64,000 nt of DNA from Solibacteraceae bacterium (GCA_026984795.1 JALSRK010000026.1:1-64000), one strand, 5' to 3'; positions 19,101-27,188 are shown, numbered from the stretch's first letter. Numbers and translations are program-made. Notes: generated by a model not told the origin, from the sequence alone.

Positions 19101-19169
19101 GGCGACGTAGGCGCGGCGGGCCTGTTCGGCGATTTCACGAAGGGAACGGAGGCGGGAGTCGGCAGGCAT
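16101..19169 (-). CDS. Bifunctional fucokinase / fucose-1-phosphate guanylyltransferase (Fkp-like)
   Basis: A 1022-residue two-domain enzyme of the FKP/FKGP type, which phosphorylates L-fucose at C1 and transfers GMP to make GDP-L-fucose. The N-terminal pyrophosphorylase-like part contains DRRMGSGGATLNAL (about residues 78-91) and HSGGDSRRLPEYSLAGKLF, the signatures of fucokinase-family nucleotidyltransferases. The C-terminal part is a GHMP kinase: ARVDFGGGWSDTPPFCLDW opens it, LPLGSGLGTSS (near residue 785) is the ATP loop, and KLAGAGGGGFLMMM closes it. The start at 19169 was chosen over a GTG at 19196. Known homologues are in Bacteroides and plants. Alternatively it may use another sugar, such as D-glycero-D-manno-heptose, since heptose kinases share the GHMP fold. 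With GH29 in the window, fucose is the likeliest substrate. Confidence 0.82.
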   Translation of the reverse strand: MPADSRLRSLREIAEQARRAYVAQITGEGAPESWWTAVIVTASSERQAERYEAEIERRRAAGKLPRGALFLVVPDRGDRRMGSGGATLNALRALAERLLDAEQPDSLESWWRRQRVLVVHSGGDSRRLPEYSLAGKLFSALPVKTPWGEVSTVFDETMALSTAWAGRLESGLLVASGDVILTFPASQLQWDRPGVCGVAMRQPVETGSQHGVYVLGDEGRVYSFLQKPSAAEVKAAGGLLPGGEVALDIGLLRFDAPTAARLTELAGVVKRDSRWELTTGILGPGAPEIDLYQHVTLALTGQYRPAATGHPSIARLAEALRGTPFWCSLVDGEFTHIGTTSHFHRLMTQESRFRDLYRAQLHLGGPAPPGVVSSGVVVDSVFRAGAEIGPESLAIECLLDVPLRTGRGAIAHGLMGIEQPVEIPPETVVHQIPVRLEDGGAGVVFRVYGIEDDPKQLVGSGRSTWFGRPIREAFDELGIRPEDVWPGVPEAERSLWNAALFAAGPAAEAWKAALWLMGFDTDYSAAAWRRARRLSLAESARLADTAALAEARTRRLEAGWELAAVSLAETGADLRPMLARAPGLGALARAGRRLRARARELETTRPTEAASLHFQAGLFFAQAGLEQEGERSRADAFGCVQRAVDRGSREEAAFEPEGWRHSEVHVRAPARVDFGGGWSDTPPFCLDWGGAVLNAAVCLDGRLPVTAAVRRLEEPLVRCHGGGDAPVELKDNAAIFGRLSPGLPAAIPRAALRLLGIAREDVPLPERLAALGGGLEIRTAADLPLGSGLGTSSILGAALIKALAVMAGIELTDADLSDQVMRLEQLMTTGGGWQDQAGGIFPGVKLVTTGPGLRQRLRVEALDWSEELRRSFHQRFVLYYTGLRRVAKDLLAQVVGNYLTRRGDAVQVLHSIKTLALEMRYAMLDGDWTHLGELMRRHWELNKILDPHTTNAPIEAILDAVRPYVSGCKLAGAGGGGFLMMMARGPEAAGRLRKLLSSPDKQFPGRLHDYSISQTGLAVETG

Positions 19170-19298
19170 CGTTTTCGGCGATCCCAACCCATGCACTATA
19201 CTACGGTTGTTCTTCGCGGGAACCGCCAGCCCCCGACCTTCCAGGCGAGGATGCGAGCGCTCAAGCAGTGAAGACGGACAAGGGACAGGAGAAGGAAG

Positions 19299-21008
19299 GT
19301 GAACAGGAAGATTCTTGCGCTATCGATTCTTTGGATCCTCCCGGCGATCTGGGCCGCTGAGCCGGGCAAGTATGACGTCGCAGCGGATATCGGTGTCCGC
19401 GCCGCCATGAGGGACGGGACGCTGCTGGCGGCCGACGTCTACCGGCCCGAAGCCAAGGGCAAGTTTCCGGTGCTGCTCGAGCGGACCCCGTACAACCGCA
19501 AGGGCGGGCGCACGGCCGGCCGCCTGCTCGCCTCGCACGGCTACATCGTGGTGATCCAGGACGTGCGCGGGCGCTACGACTCGGAAGGCGAGTGGTACCC
19601 CTTCAAGCATGAGAGCGCCGACGGCTACGACACGGTGGAGTGGGCCGCCCGGCTGCCGGGTTCCGACGGCCGCGTCGGTATGTTCGGCGGCTCCTACGTC
19701 GGCGCGACGCAGATGCTGGCGGCGATCGCCAGGCCGCCGCATCTGGAGGCGATCTTTCCCTACGTCACCGCCTCGGAATACTACGACGGCTGGACTTACC
19801 AGGGCGGCGTGCTGATGCAGTGGTTCACGCAATCCTGGACCGCCGGCCTGGCCCGCGACACGGTTCGCCGCAAGGCAAAAACGCCATTTTCACGCTCGTA
19901 CCTGCCCCGCCCGGAAGACTTCCCCGTCCTCTCCCTTCCCTCCGAGCGTGGGCTCGCCCCCTACTACTTCGACTGGGTGAAGAACGCGACCGACAACGGC
20001 TACTGGAAACCCTGGAAGATCTCGGACCACTACGCCGAGCTGGACATCAAAGCGCTGCACGCCGGCGGCTGGCACGACATCTTCCTGAAGGGCACGCTGA
20101 AGAACTACATCGGCCTGCGGAGCTCCGCCAAGACGGCCGAGGCCCGCCAGGGACAGCGGCTGCTGATCGGACCGTGGGCCCACGCCGCAACCTCTCCCGA
20201 GGGCAAGATCGGCGGGTACGTCTTCGGCAAGCAAGCCGTGCTCGACATGAATGGGGCGATCCTCGAGTGGTACGACTTCGTCTTCAAAGGCAGGAAGAAC
20301 GACTACGCCAAGAAGCCGCCGGTGAAGATCTTCGTGATGGGCGAGAACGCCTGGCGCTACGAAAACGAATTTCCGCTCGAGCGCCAGAAGCTCACGCGTT
20401 ACTACCTGCACTCCTCAGGCAAGGCGCGGACCATCAACGGCGACGGGCAATTGAGCCTCTCTAAACCCAGCGGCGAGCCGCCGGACCAGTTCCGGTACAC
20501 CCCCAGGGACCCCGTGCCTACCATCGGCGGGCGCCTGTGCTGCGCAAACAGTCTGTTTCCCCCGGGCCCCTTCGACCAAAGCCCGAACGAGTTCCGCCCC
20601 GACGTACTGGTCTACTCCACGCCGCCGCTCGAGCGGGACACCGAGGTCACGGGATTCGTCAAGGTGGAGCTCTACGCCGCCACTACCGCCCACGACACGC
20701 ACTTCACTGCAATGCTGGTGGACGTCTCGCCCACCGGCTATGCGCGCCTGCTGACCGACGGCATCATCCGGGCGGGTCTGCGCAACGGCCTGAGCCGCAT
20801 CGAGGAAGTCGAGCCGGGCAAGATCTACCGCTACGAGATCGACCTCTGGGCCACCAGCAACGTATTCAAGAAGGGCCACCGCATCCGGCTCTACATCTCC
20901 TCGAGCAACTTCCCGCGGTTCGCCCGCACTCGGGACCGGGCCAACCAGACGATCTACCACGACGCCGAGCACCCCTCGGCCCTGGTGCTGCCGGTGATCC
21001 CGCGGTGA
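19299..21008 (+). CDS. CocE/NonD family hydrolase (X-Pro dipeptidyl-peptidase S15-like)
   Basis: A 569-residue secreted alpha/beta hydrolase. The start is a GTG at 19299 after GGAGAAGGAAG, giving a Sec signal (KILALSILWILPAIWA). The S15-family domain shows RTPYNRKGG, VIQDVRGRYDSEG and the nucleophile elbow MFGGSYVGATQ (about residues 127-137; Ser in GGSYVG). The C-terminal third is the jelly-roll domain of the CocE/NonD group, ending in ISSSNFPRFARTRD, where the family is very conserved. These enzymes cleave esters, amides or acyl groups (cocaine esterase, glutaryl-7-ACA acylase, X-Pro peptidases); the substrate here is unknown. A hairpin and a new promoter separate it from ilvD. Confidence 0.88.
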   Translation: MNRKILALSILWILPAIWAAEPGKYDVAADIGVRAAMRDGTLLAADVYRPEAKGKFPVLLERTPYNRKGGRTAGRLLASHGYIVVIQDVRGRYDSEGEWYPFKHESADGYDTVEWAARLPGSDGRVGMFGGSYVGATQMLAAIARPPHLEAIFPYVTASEYYDGWTYQGGVLMQWFTQSWTAGLARDTVRRKAKTPFSRSYLPRPEDFPVLSLPSERGLAPYYFDWVKNATDNGYWKPWKISDHYAELDIKALHAGGWHDIFLKGTLKNYIGLRSSAKTAEARQGQRLLIGPWAHAATSPEGKIGGYVFGKQAVLDMNGAILEWYDFVFKGRKNDYAKKPPVKIFVMGENAWRYENEFPLERQKLTRYYLHSSGKARTINGDGQLSLSKPSGEPPDQFRYTPRDPVPTIGGRLCCANSLFPPGPFDQSPNEFRPDVLVYSTPPLERDTEVTGFVKVELYAATTAHDTHFTAMLVDVSPTGYARLLTDGIIRAGLRNGLSRIEEVEPGKIYRYEIDLWATSNVFKKGHRIRLYISSSNFPRFARTRDRANQTIYHDAEHPSALVLPVIPR

Positions 21009-21016
21009 GACGCCCC

Positions 21017-21038
21017 CGGCCGGCCGAACCGCCGGCCG
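21017..21038 (+). terminator. Hairpin after the CocE-family gene
   Basis: A perfect 8-bp stem CGGCCGGC / GCCGGCCG (21017-21024 with 21031-21038) around a 6-nt loop, nine bases after the hydrolase stop. No U-run follows, so it is terminator-like rather than proven. Confidence 0.4.
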
Positions 21039-21041
21039 CCA

Positions 21042-21047
21042 TACAAT
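21042..21047 (+). promoter_or_regulatory. Candidate -10 element of the ilvD promoter
   Basis: TACAAT at 21042-21047 just downstream of the hairpin, giving a leader of about 30 nt with two Shine-Dalgarno-like AGGAGG copies (21064-21069 and 21073-21078) before tandem ATGs at 21081 and 21084. No leader peptide or T-box structure is visible. Confidence 0.35.
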
Positions 21048-21083
21048 AGGGGAACTACTACTCAGGAGGCGCAGGAGGGGATG

Positions 21084-22745
21084 ATGCCTTTGAGAAGCTA
21101 CGCCATCACCCAGGGCCGCGACCGGGCCGGCGCGCGGGCCATGCTCAAGGCGATCGGCTTCACCGACGAGGATCTGCAAAAGCCGATCATCGGCGTGGCC
21201 AACACCTGGATCGAGACGATGCCCTGCAACTACAACCTGCGGGAGCTGGCCGCCCACGTCAAGCAGGGCATCCGGGAAGCCGGTGGCACGCCCATGGAGT
21301 TCAACACCATCGCCATCAGCGACGGCGTGACGATGGGGACCGAGGGAATGAAGGCGTCGCTGGTGAGCCGGGAAGTGATCGCCGACTCCATCGAGCTGCT
21401 CGTCCGCGGCCACATGTTCGACGGCGTCATCGCCCTGGTGGCCTGCGACAAGACCATCCCCGGGGCCGCCATGGCGCTGCTGCGCTGCGACGTCCCCGGC
21501 GTGATCCTCTACGGCGGCACCATCTTGCCCGGCCGCCACCGCGGCCGGGACATCACGCTGCAAGAGGTCTACGAGGCGATCGGCGCCCACGCGGCGGGCA
21601 AGGTCAGCGACGAAGAGCTGCTGGAACTGGAGAACGCCGCCTGTCCGGGGCCGGGAGCCTGCGGCGGGCAGTTCACCGCCAACACGATGGCCACGGTGAT
21701 GGAGATCATCGGGCTAGCGCCGCTCGGCACCGCCTCGACGCCCCAAGTGGATCCCCGCAAGCAGGGCGTCGCGCACCGCTGCGGGCGTATCGTGGTGGAA
21801 GCGGTGAACCGGGATTTGAAGCCCCGGCGGATCGCTACCCGGACGGCCTTCGAGAACGCCATCGCTTCGGTGGCCGCCACGGGAGGCTCGACGAACGCGG
21901 TGCTCCACCTGCTGGCGATGGCGCGGGAAGCCGGGGTACCTCTCGAGCTGGACGACTTCCAAGCCATCAGCGAGCGAACGCCCCTGCTGGTGGACCTGAA
22001 GCCGGCCGGGCGCTTCGTCGCCGTGGACGTGGACAAGGCGGGGGGCATCCCGGTGATCGCCAAACGGCTGATCGACGGCGGCTACGCCGACGGCTCGGCC
22101 CTCACTGTGACCGGCCGTACGCTGGCCGAGGAGGCCGCCGAAGCCCGCGAGACGCCGGGACAGGAGGTGATCCGCCCGCTCTCGAATCCGCTCAAGCCCG
22201 ACGGCGGCCTGGTGATCCTCAGAGGATCGCTGGCGCCGGAGGGCTGCGTCATCAAGGTCACCGGACTCGATCGGCGGCGGCACTCGGGACCCGCCCGCGT
22301 CTTCGATTGCGAAGAAGAGGCCATGGCGGCCGTCACCGGCGGCAAGATCCAGGCCGGCGACGTCGTCGTGATCCGTTACGAAGGCCCAAAGGGCGGTCCG
22401 GGGATGCGCGAGATGCTGGGCGTCACCGGGGCCATCGTGGGGGCGGGCCTCGGCGAGTCGGTCGCCCTGGTCACCGACGGCCGTTTCAGCGGCGCCACCC
22501 GGGGGTTCATGATCGGGCACGTCGCCCCGGAAGCCGCCGCCGGCGGTCCCATCGCCCTGCTCCAAGACGGCGACCGGATCGAGATCGACCTAGACCGGAG
22601 GACGATCGACGTAGCCGTCGAACGGCTGGCCGAGCGCCGCCGCAACTGGCAGCCCCCGCCGCCGAAGTACCGGCGGGGCGTCTTCGCCAAGTATGCCGCT
22701 GAGGTAGCCTCGGCCGCCGATGGAGCGATTACGGGCGGGGGATGA
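21084..22745 (+). CDS. ilvD: Dihydroxy-acid dehydratase IlvD
   Basis: A 553-residue IlvD, the [Fe-S] enzyme that dehydrates 2,3-dihydroxy acids to 2-keto acids in valine, leucine and isoleucine synthesis. Tandem ATGs occur at 21081 and 21084; the second has better spacing from the adjacent AGGAGG. Cluster-ligand and substrate motifs are intact: [13 protein letters not shown] (about residues 34-46), [20 protein letters not shown] and [17 protein letters not shown] (about 190-206). The C-terminal small domain includes [20 protein letters not shown]. Length is normal. No other branched-chain gene is nearby, so ilvD stands apart from ilvBNC here. It converges on trxA with only 21 bp between stops. 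Confidence 0.96.
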   Translation: MPLRSYAITQGRDRAGARAMLKAIGFTDEDLQKPIIGVANTWIETMPCNYNLRELAAHVKQGIREAGGTPMEFNTIAISDGVTMGTEGMKASLVSREVIADSIELLVRGHMFDGVIALVACDKTIPGAAMALLRCDVPGVILYGGTILPGRHRGRDITLQEVYEAIGAHAAGKVSDEELLELENAACPGPGACGGQFTANTMATVMEIIGLAPLGTASTPQVDPRKQGVAHRCGRIVVEAVNRDLKPRRIATRTAFENAIASVAATGGSTNAVLHLLAMAREAGVPLELDDFQAISERTPLLVDLKPAGRFVAVDVDKAGGIPVIAKRLIDGGYADGSALTVTGRTLAEEAAEARETPGQEVIRPLSNPLKPDGGLVILRGSLAPEGCVIKVTGLDRRRHSGPARVFDCEEEAMAAVTGGKIQAGDVVVIRYEGPKGGPGMREMLGVTGAIVGAGLGESVALVTDGRFSGATRGFMIGHVAPEAAAGGPIALLQDGDRIEIDLDRRTIDVAVERLAERRRNWQPPPPKYRRGVFAKYAAEVASAADGAITGGG

Positions 22746-22766
22746 AAGGGACGAAGATCCTTTGAT

Positions 22767-23099
22767 CTATGAAACGTGCGGCTGGACCATCTCGACCACT
22801 TCGGCTTTGCTGATGGCGCCTACCCGCTGGTCCACCACTTCGCCGCCCTTGAACAGCAGGAGCGTAGGGATGCCCCGGATGCGGTAGCGCATGGCGGTGT
22901 TGCCGTTGTGGTCGACGTTGAGCTTGCCGACCTTCAGCTTGCCGGCGTACTCCTCGGCGACCGAATCGATCGTCGGGCCCATGACGCGGCAGGGGCCGCA
23001 CCATTCGGCCCAGAAATCCACCAAAACGGGGACGTCGGACTTCAAGACTTCCTGGTCGAAATTGGCGTCTGTGAATGTAAGCGTGTGTTCCGATGCCAT
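22767..23099 (-). CDS. trxA: Thioredoxin
   Basis: A 110-residue cytoplasmic thioredoxin. The start at 23099 gives [20 protein letters not shown], the normal N-terminus; the longer open frame adds an unlikely His-rich extension. The active site [14 protein letters not shown] is at about residues 28-41 and the cis-proline motif RGIPTLLLF at about 74-82. It reduces protein disulfides using thioredoxin reductase, which is not in the window. Length and motifs are canonical, and it is encoded alone. Confidence 0.96.
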   Translation of the reverse strand: MASEHTLTFTDANFDQEVLKSDVPVLVDFWAEWCGPCRVMGPTIDSVAEEYAGKLKVGKLNVDHNGNTAMRYRIRGIPTLLLFKGGEVVDQRVGAISKAEVVEMVQPHVS

Positions 23100-23195
23100 C
23101 GCGTATCTCTCTAAGTCTACATGATGACGAAATACCGCCAAAGGATTCAACGTGGCCTGTAATAATGAGGCGGGGAGGAGGGACCTAAATCAGCG

Positions 23196-23759
23196 GTGAC
23201 GATCTTCCTGATGTTGCTTTTCCTCGCGCCGCCCTTCTGGGAGGCGAAACCGCCGAGCGAGTGGACTGACGCCCAGATTGCCTGGCTGCTCACGGAGTCG
23301 GCCTGGGCCAGCCGGGAAAAAGGGGCGCAGATCTACCTGGCCAGCGCCCGGCCCATCTGGCAGGCCGAGCGGGAGCGCCGCCGGCGGCAGGCGGGCAAGG
23401 CGGCGGAACGAGGGACCGGCGACGTCCGAGAGTATTTCGACTTCCTCGAAGAGAACCGGGACCGCTACATCGTGCTGGCCGTAAGGATTCCGCTGCCGCA
23501 GTACCTGCTCACTCGGAAGGCGACGAAGAAAATGGAGGAGCGTTGCGTGATGATCGCCGGCGGGCGGAGGTACCGGATCGTAGGCCATTTCCCGCCCACG
23601 GCGGCGGATCGCTACCTGCGGCTGGTCTTTCCACGGATCGAGGCGCCGGCCGGCGGGGCGATCGAATTCAACTTATACGTACCCGGCGTCCCGCTGCCCT
23701 TCCGGCGGGTGCGGTTCGAAGTGGATCGATTGAAGTACCGGGGGCGGCCGGAGTTCTGA
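23196..23759 (+). CDS. Unknown secreted protein
   Basis: A 187-residue protein I do not assign to a named family. It starts at a GTG (23196) with a purine-rich GGGGAGGAGGG upstream, and a short hydrophobic signal (FLMLLFLAPPFW) follows. The mature part begins PPSEWTDAQIAWLLTESAWA, reminiscent of small acidobacterial exported proteins whose N-terminus reads like P-x-x-W-[ST]-x-x-x-x-x-x-LL-x-x-S-x-W. A helical, Arg-rich middle (residues ~60-80) is followed by a beta-rich C-terminal half with YRIVGHFPPTAADRYLRLVF. Codon usage matches the neighbourhood. It is monocistronic, between divergent trxA and the convergent oxidoreductase. Confidence 0.6.
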   Translation: MTIFLMLLFLAPPFWEAKPPSEWTDAQIAWLLTESAWASREKGAQIYLASARPIWQAERERRRRQAGKAAERGTGDVREYFDFLEENRDRYIVLAVRIPLPQYLLTRKATKKMEERCVMIAGGRRYRIVGHFPPTAADRYLRLVFPRIEAPAGGAIEFNLYVPGVPLPFRRVRFEVDRLKYRGRPEF

Positions 23760-23779
23760 CACCCCGGCGCCCATGCCGC

Positions 23780-23796
23780 CCGGCGGAGTCCGCCGG
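23780..23796. terminator. Short GC hairpin between convergent genes
   Basis: A perfect 7-bp stem CCGGCGG / CCGCCGG with a 3-nt loop AGT lies in the 41-bp gap between the convergent genes ending at 23759 and 23801. No T-run is seen. Confidence 0.35.
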
Positions 23797-23800
23797 CCGC

Positions 23801-25210
23801 TCAGCCGCTGCTCTTGAGGATCTCGTCCACCTTGTCGAGACCCATCTCGTCGATCTCTTTCGTGTAGACGCGGCGGCCTTCGTCCATCGCAAGATTCGAC
23901 AGCATGACGGCGGTGGAATCCGCGAGGCCGACTTCCAGGTCCGCCAGAGGACGCTTGCCGGTGCGCACGGACTCGAAAAAGCTCAACAACTCCGTGTCCA
24001 CGGGGTTGCGCTCCTCGGGCACCATGACGCCCTTCTGGTAGAGCCACATCTTGGCGTACTTGACCTCCCGCGCCAGGAACGAGTCTTTCTCAGAGGGCTG
24101 ATCGCTCTCGAAAATGATGGGGAAGCCGCGGGCGCCCTTGCCGGTACTCTCGAGGGTCGCGCCGGCGATGGCGGGCTTTTTCTCGCCGGCTTGCTCGGCC
24201 TTCTTCAACTCCTCGGGCCGCGGCTCGTAGAACCACAGGCCGATCGCCGGCTCGCGGTCGCTGCCGACGGTGATGTGGATGGTGCCCTCGGTACCCATGA
24301 TGATCTCGCCGAACTCGGTCCGCTGGCTGTAGAACAGCGGCAGGTGCTTGTTGGTCGAGATCGAAGAGTAGATCAGCTTGCGGCCCTTCGGGTAGCTGTA
24401 GATGAGCTGGATGTTGTCGTAGACGTCGCGCCCGTCGTGGATGAAGTCGAGGCCGCCGACGCCGACGATGAAGTCCGGTTCCATGCCGAACATCCAGCTC
24501 GCGACGTCGATCTGGTGCGAGGCCAGCTCGGCCGTCAGGCCGCCCGAGTATTGGCGGAACAGGCGCCAGTTGCGCTCCCGCTGGCGGCTGGGATACTGTT
24601 TCATCCGCCAGCCGGGGTTGCGGTGCCATTGGGCGCGGACGTGCGTCACCTCGCCGAGGATACCCTTGTCGATCATCTGCTTGGCCGTTTGATAGAAGCG
24701 GCTGTAGCGGCGCTGCAAGCCGACCTGAAGTACCTGGTTCGGCCGCTCCCGGCAGATGCGCCGCAGCGCGTGGACTTCTTCGGGCTTGAAGACCAGGCTC
24801 TTTTCGCAAAAGACGTGCTTGCCGGCGTAAAGGGCGTCGCGGGTGATCTGGAAGTGCACGTAGAGGGGGACGGTTACGACGACCGCGTCCACGTCCTGGC
24901 GGGCGAGGACTTCACGGTAGTCCTTGTAGCCTTCCGGCTTGTCCTTGGAAGTCTCCATGGCCCGTTTCAGCGCCTCATCAAGGATGTCGCAGACGGCGAC
25001 GCAGCGGCCGCCGTCGAGGCCGTTGAAGTGGCGCAGGAGGTAAGTGCCCCGGCCGCCGGTGCCGATGACGGCGAAGTTTACGATCTCGTTGGCGGCGCGG
25101 ACCTTCTGGATCGCCGGGGCCCCGCGAACTTTCTTGGCCGCGGCGATGGCCGCTGCGGCCCCAGCCATTCTCATTACGTCGCGGCGGGTGACGTCACGTT
25201 GTTCTGCCAT
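23801..25210 (-). CDS. Tat-signal Gfo/Idh/MocA family oxidoreductase
   Basis: A 469-residue member of the Gfo/Idh/MocA family, distinct from the one at 10.5 kb. The N-terminus DVTRRDVMRMAGAAAAIAAA is a twin-arginine signal. The Rossmann fold starts VNFAVIGTGGRGTYLLRHFN (about residues 44-63), with CEKSLVFKPEEV downstream, and a catalytic-domain segment AELASHQIDVASWMFG that carries the conserved DxxxH-like region of the family (here ASHQID). The C-terminal domain is long, as in exported planctomycete and acidobacterial members. The substrate is probably a sugar or sugar acid. It is separated from the upstream methyltransferase gene by a 100-bp gap containing a perfect palindrome. Confidence 0.87.
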   Translation of the reverse strand: MAEQRDVTRRDVMRMAGAAAAIAAAKKVRGAPAIQKVRAANEIVNFAVIGTGGRGTYLLRHFNGLDGGRCVAVCDILDEALKRAMETSKDKPEGYKDYREVLARQDVDAVVVTVPLYVHFQITRDALYAGKHVFCEKSLVFKPEEVHALRRICRERPNQVLQVGLQRRYSRFYQTAKQMIDKGILGEVTHVRAQWHRNPGWRMKQYPSRQRERNWRLFRQYSGGLTAELASHQIDVASWMFGMEPDFIVGVGGLDFIHDGRDVYDNIQLIYSYPKGRKLIYSSISTNKHLPLFYSQRTEFGEIIMGTEGTIHITVGSDREPAIGLWFYEPRPEELKKAEQAGEKKPAIAGATLESTGKGARGFPIIFESDQPSEKDSFLAREVKYAKMWLYQKGVMVPEERNPVDTELLSFFESVRTGKRPLADLEVGLADSTAVMLSNLAMDEGRRVYTKEIDEMGLDKVDEILKSSG

Positions 25211-25268
25211 CAGGGATACACCTCGGTAATCAGACGAACTGCTATGAAATCTACCAAGAGTCTATCTA

Positions 25269-25302
25269 CATCGTCCGGCGGATTGCAATCCGCCGGACGA
25301 TG
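25269..25302. repeat. 34-bp perfect palindrome
   Basis: Bases 25269-25302 form a perfect uninterrupted palindrome, starting CATCGTCCGGCGGATT and centred between G25285 and C25286. As RNA it would fold as a ~14-bp stem with a TTGCAA-type loop. It lies after the stop of the RlmI-type gene (25311) and 59 bp before the start of the downstream oxidoreductase, so it may terminate the former. No T-run follows on the minus strand. Confidence 0.6.
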
Positions 25303-25310
25303 GTCTCGAT

Positions 25311-26474
25311 TCACAGCACCTCGAAGACGAGGCACTTCAGATACAACGTTTCGGGAACGGCCGGCAACACCGGGTGGTCGCAGGACTGGTACCGCCGCTC
25401 GAGCAGCCGCAGCGTCTTGCCGAGCTCACGGGCGGAGCCGAGTACAGTCTCCAGCAAGAGCGGCTCGGTGAAATGGTGCGAGCAGGAGCAGGTGACGAGG
25501 ACGCCTCCGGGACCGAGCAACTGGAGAGCGCGGAAGTTGATCGTCCGGTAGGCCTCGCGAGCCTTCTTCACCGCCCCGCGGGACTTGGCGAAGGCGGGCG
25601 GATCGAGGATCACCAGATCGAAGCGCCGCCCGGAGACCGCGTAGCCGGTGAGCAGGTCGAAGACGTCGGCCTCGCGGAACGAGATGCGACCGGCCAGGCC
25701 ATTGGCCTCGGCATTGCGCCGGGCGATCTCCAGGGCGCGCTCGGAGGTGTCCACCGCCTCGACCGACTCGCACCGGGAAGCGATGTGGAGGCTGAAGCCC
25801 CCGGTGGAGGCGAAGCAGTCCAGCGCGCGGCCCCGGGCGTAACGGCGGACGGCCAGGTAGTTCTCGCGCTGATCGAGGAAGACGCCGGTCTTCTGGCCGC
25901 CGATCAGGTCGGCGCGGAAGAGGAGGCCGTTCATCCGGAAGAGCACCTCCTCGGGGACGGTTCCCCTGGCCACCCGGACTTCCAAAGGCAGGTCTTCGCG
26001 CTGCCGCCGGGGGACGTCGTTGCGCAAGACGATCCCGTCCGGCCGGACCAGCTCTTCCAGGATGGAGAGAATGTCTTCCCGGGCCCGCTCCATCCCCTGG
26101 GAGAGGGTTTGCACCGCGAGGCAGCCGGCATACCGGTCGACCACCAGAGCCGGCAGCAGATCGCCCTCGGCGTGGCACAGGCGGTAGGCTTCGGTTTCAG
26201 AGACGTACCGGCGACGGTAATTCAGCGCCGCCTCCAGGCGCCGGCGGTAAAAGTCCCGGCCGATCGGTTCCTCGCAGCGTGACAAGAGGCGGAGGGTGAT
26301 CGCGGAGGTGGAAGAGTAGTGGGCAACGCCCAGAACCCGCCCGCTGGGATCACGGACGAGGACCGGCTCGCCGGGTTCGGCCTCGCCCCGGTCGGCGATG
26401 TCGCCGGCGTACACCCACAGATGTCCCTGCTCGAGCCGCCGCGCTCCCTTGCGGGTCACCGTGACCGCGTGCAT
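25311..26474 (-). CDS. Class I SAM-dependent rRNA methyltransferase, RlmI-type
   Basis: A 387-residue methyltransferase with an N-terminal PUA domain (AVTVTRKGARRLEQGHLWVY, about residues 2-21) and a C-terminal Rossmann-fold catalytic domain. Key motifs are GQKTGVFLDQRENYLAVR, LDCFASTGGFSLHIA (SAM-binding motif I), VILDPPAFAKS (catalytic DPPAF) and VTCSCSHHF. This order matches RlmI, which makes m5C1962 in 23S rRNA, and its close relatives RlmK/RlmL C-domain. The start at 26474 was preferred to a longer frame because it gives the normal PUA start. The exact target cytosine cannot be told from sequence, so no gene symbol is given. Confidence 0.88.
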   Translation of the reverse strand: MHAVTVTRKGARRLEQGHLWVYAGDIADRGEAEPGEPVLVRDPSGRVLGVAHYSSTSAITLRLLSRCEEPIGRDFYRRRLEAALNYRRRYVSETEAYRLCHAEGDLLPALVVDRYAGCLAVQTLSQGMERAREDILSILEELVRPDGIVLRNDVPRRQREDLPLEVRVARGTVPEEVLFRMNGLLFRADLIGGQKTGVFLDQRENYLAVRRYARGRALDCFASTGGFSLHIASRCESVEAVDTSERALEIARRNAEANGLAGRISFREADVFDLLTGYAVSGRRFDLVILDPPAFAKSRGAVKKAREAYRTINFRALQLLGPGGVLVTCSCSHHFTEPLLLETVLGSARELGKTLRLLERRYQSCDHPVLPAVPETLYLKCLVFEVL

Positions 26475-26585
26475 CCGTGCGATATTTCTATGGAACCACA
26501 ACCGGCCGGGGGGACCGGGGGCCGGTTGGGCCGGCCGGGCGGCGCGGATGGCGAAGGAAGGCTATTGTCGCCTCGCCCGGGGCGG

Positions 26586-27137
26586 TCACTCGGCCGGCCG
26601 GGCGAGGTTGCGGGCGAAGGACTCGTATTTTTCCCGCCGGTCCGGCTGGACCCTGGGGTTGTCGGGATTGTGGAATTCCGCTTCGAGCTGCTTCATATCT
26701 TCGTCGCTCAGATGCATCACCGCCATCCGGAACAGGACGTTGTCTTCCTTCCAGATGTGATTCCGCAGCACGTTGATGTACTCGTCGGCGTGGCGCCGGA
26801 CAGCCTCGACGGCCTCCGGCGAGCCTTCTTTGGCTTTGGGCAAGTTCTCCCGGATCCCCCGCAATGCCGCCCGGCCCAGCTCGTGCTCATGGAGCATCAT
26901 CCCGATGGGGCCTCCCTCCTTGGGTACCCCCCGGCGCTCCAAGGTGGGGAACAGGGCGGACTCTTCTTTGAAATGGTGATGATTGTCGGCGAACTCCGCG
27001 AAGAACTCCAACGCCTCTTCCACGAAGCCGGCCGGGATCTCGCCGCCCTCGGCGGCCACGACGCGTTTTTCCAACGCTTCGAGAACGCGCTCGATGACGC
27101 GGTGGTCGTCCATCAACTCTTCGACAGGATTTGGCAT
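26586..27137 (-). CDS. Hemerythrin HHE domain protein
   Basis: A 183-residue cytoplasmic hemerythrin-like protein with a di-iron four-helix bundle. The start at 27137 gives MPNPVEELMDDHRVIERVLE, the usual first helix. Iron-ligand candidates are in DDHRVIE, FADNHHHFKEESALFP, MMLHEHELGRAAL and HADEYINVLRNHIWKEDNVLF, in the standard H..HxxxE..H..HxxxxD order. Such proteins sense or bind O2, NO or iron and often protect iron-sulfur enzymes. The gene is divergent from a cytochrome operon; a palindrome AGTGA-N6-TCACT sits ~60 bp upstream, where a Crp/Fnr-type activator could act on a -10-like CAGAAT at 27167-27162. That regulatory link is inference. Confidence 0.88.
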   Translation of the reverse strand: MPNPVEELMDDHRVIERVLEALEKRVVAAEGGEIPAGFVEEALEFFAEFADNHHHFKEESALFPTLERRGVPKEGGPIGMMLHEHELGRAALRGIRENLPKAKEGSPEAVEAVRRHADEYINVLRNHIWKEDNVLFRMAVMHLSDEDMKQLEAEFHNPDNPRVQPDRREKYESFARNLARPAE

Positions 27138-27161
27138 GATTCGCCGGGCCTCCAGGCATCT

Positions 27162-27167
27162 ATTCTG
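27162..27167 (-). promoter_or_regulatory. Candidate -10 element for the hemerythrin gene
   Basis: CAGAAT read on the minus strand (four of six to TATAAT). It would place transcription start near 27155, so the palindrome centred at 27196.5 lies at -41.5, the class II activator position. No -35 hexamer is needed in that arrangement. Confidence 0.35.
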
Positions 27168-27188
27168 GACTCTTTCGAACGCCAAGAC

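Noticed and set aside
17010-19271. 753-codon open frame on the + strand
   Set aside because: Antisense to the fucokinase/guanylyltransferase gene, which has full domain motifs; low-complexity Arg/Gly/Pro/Ala translation.
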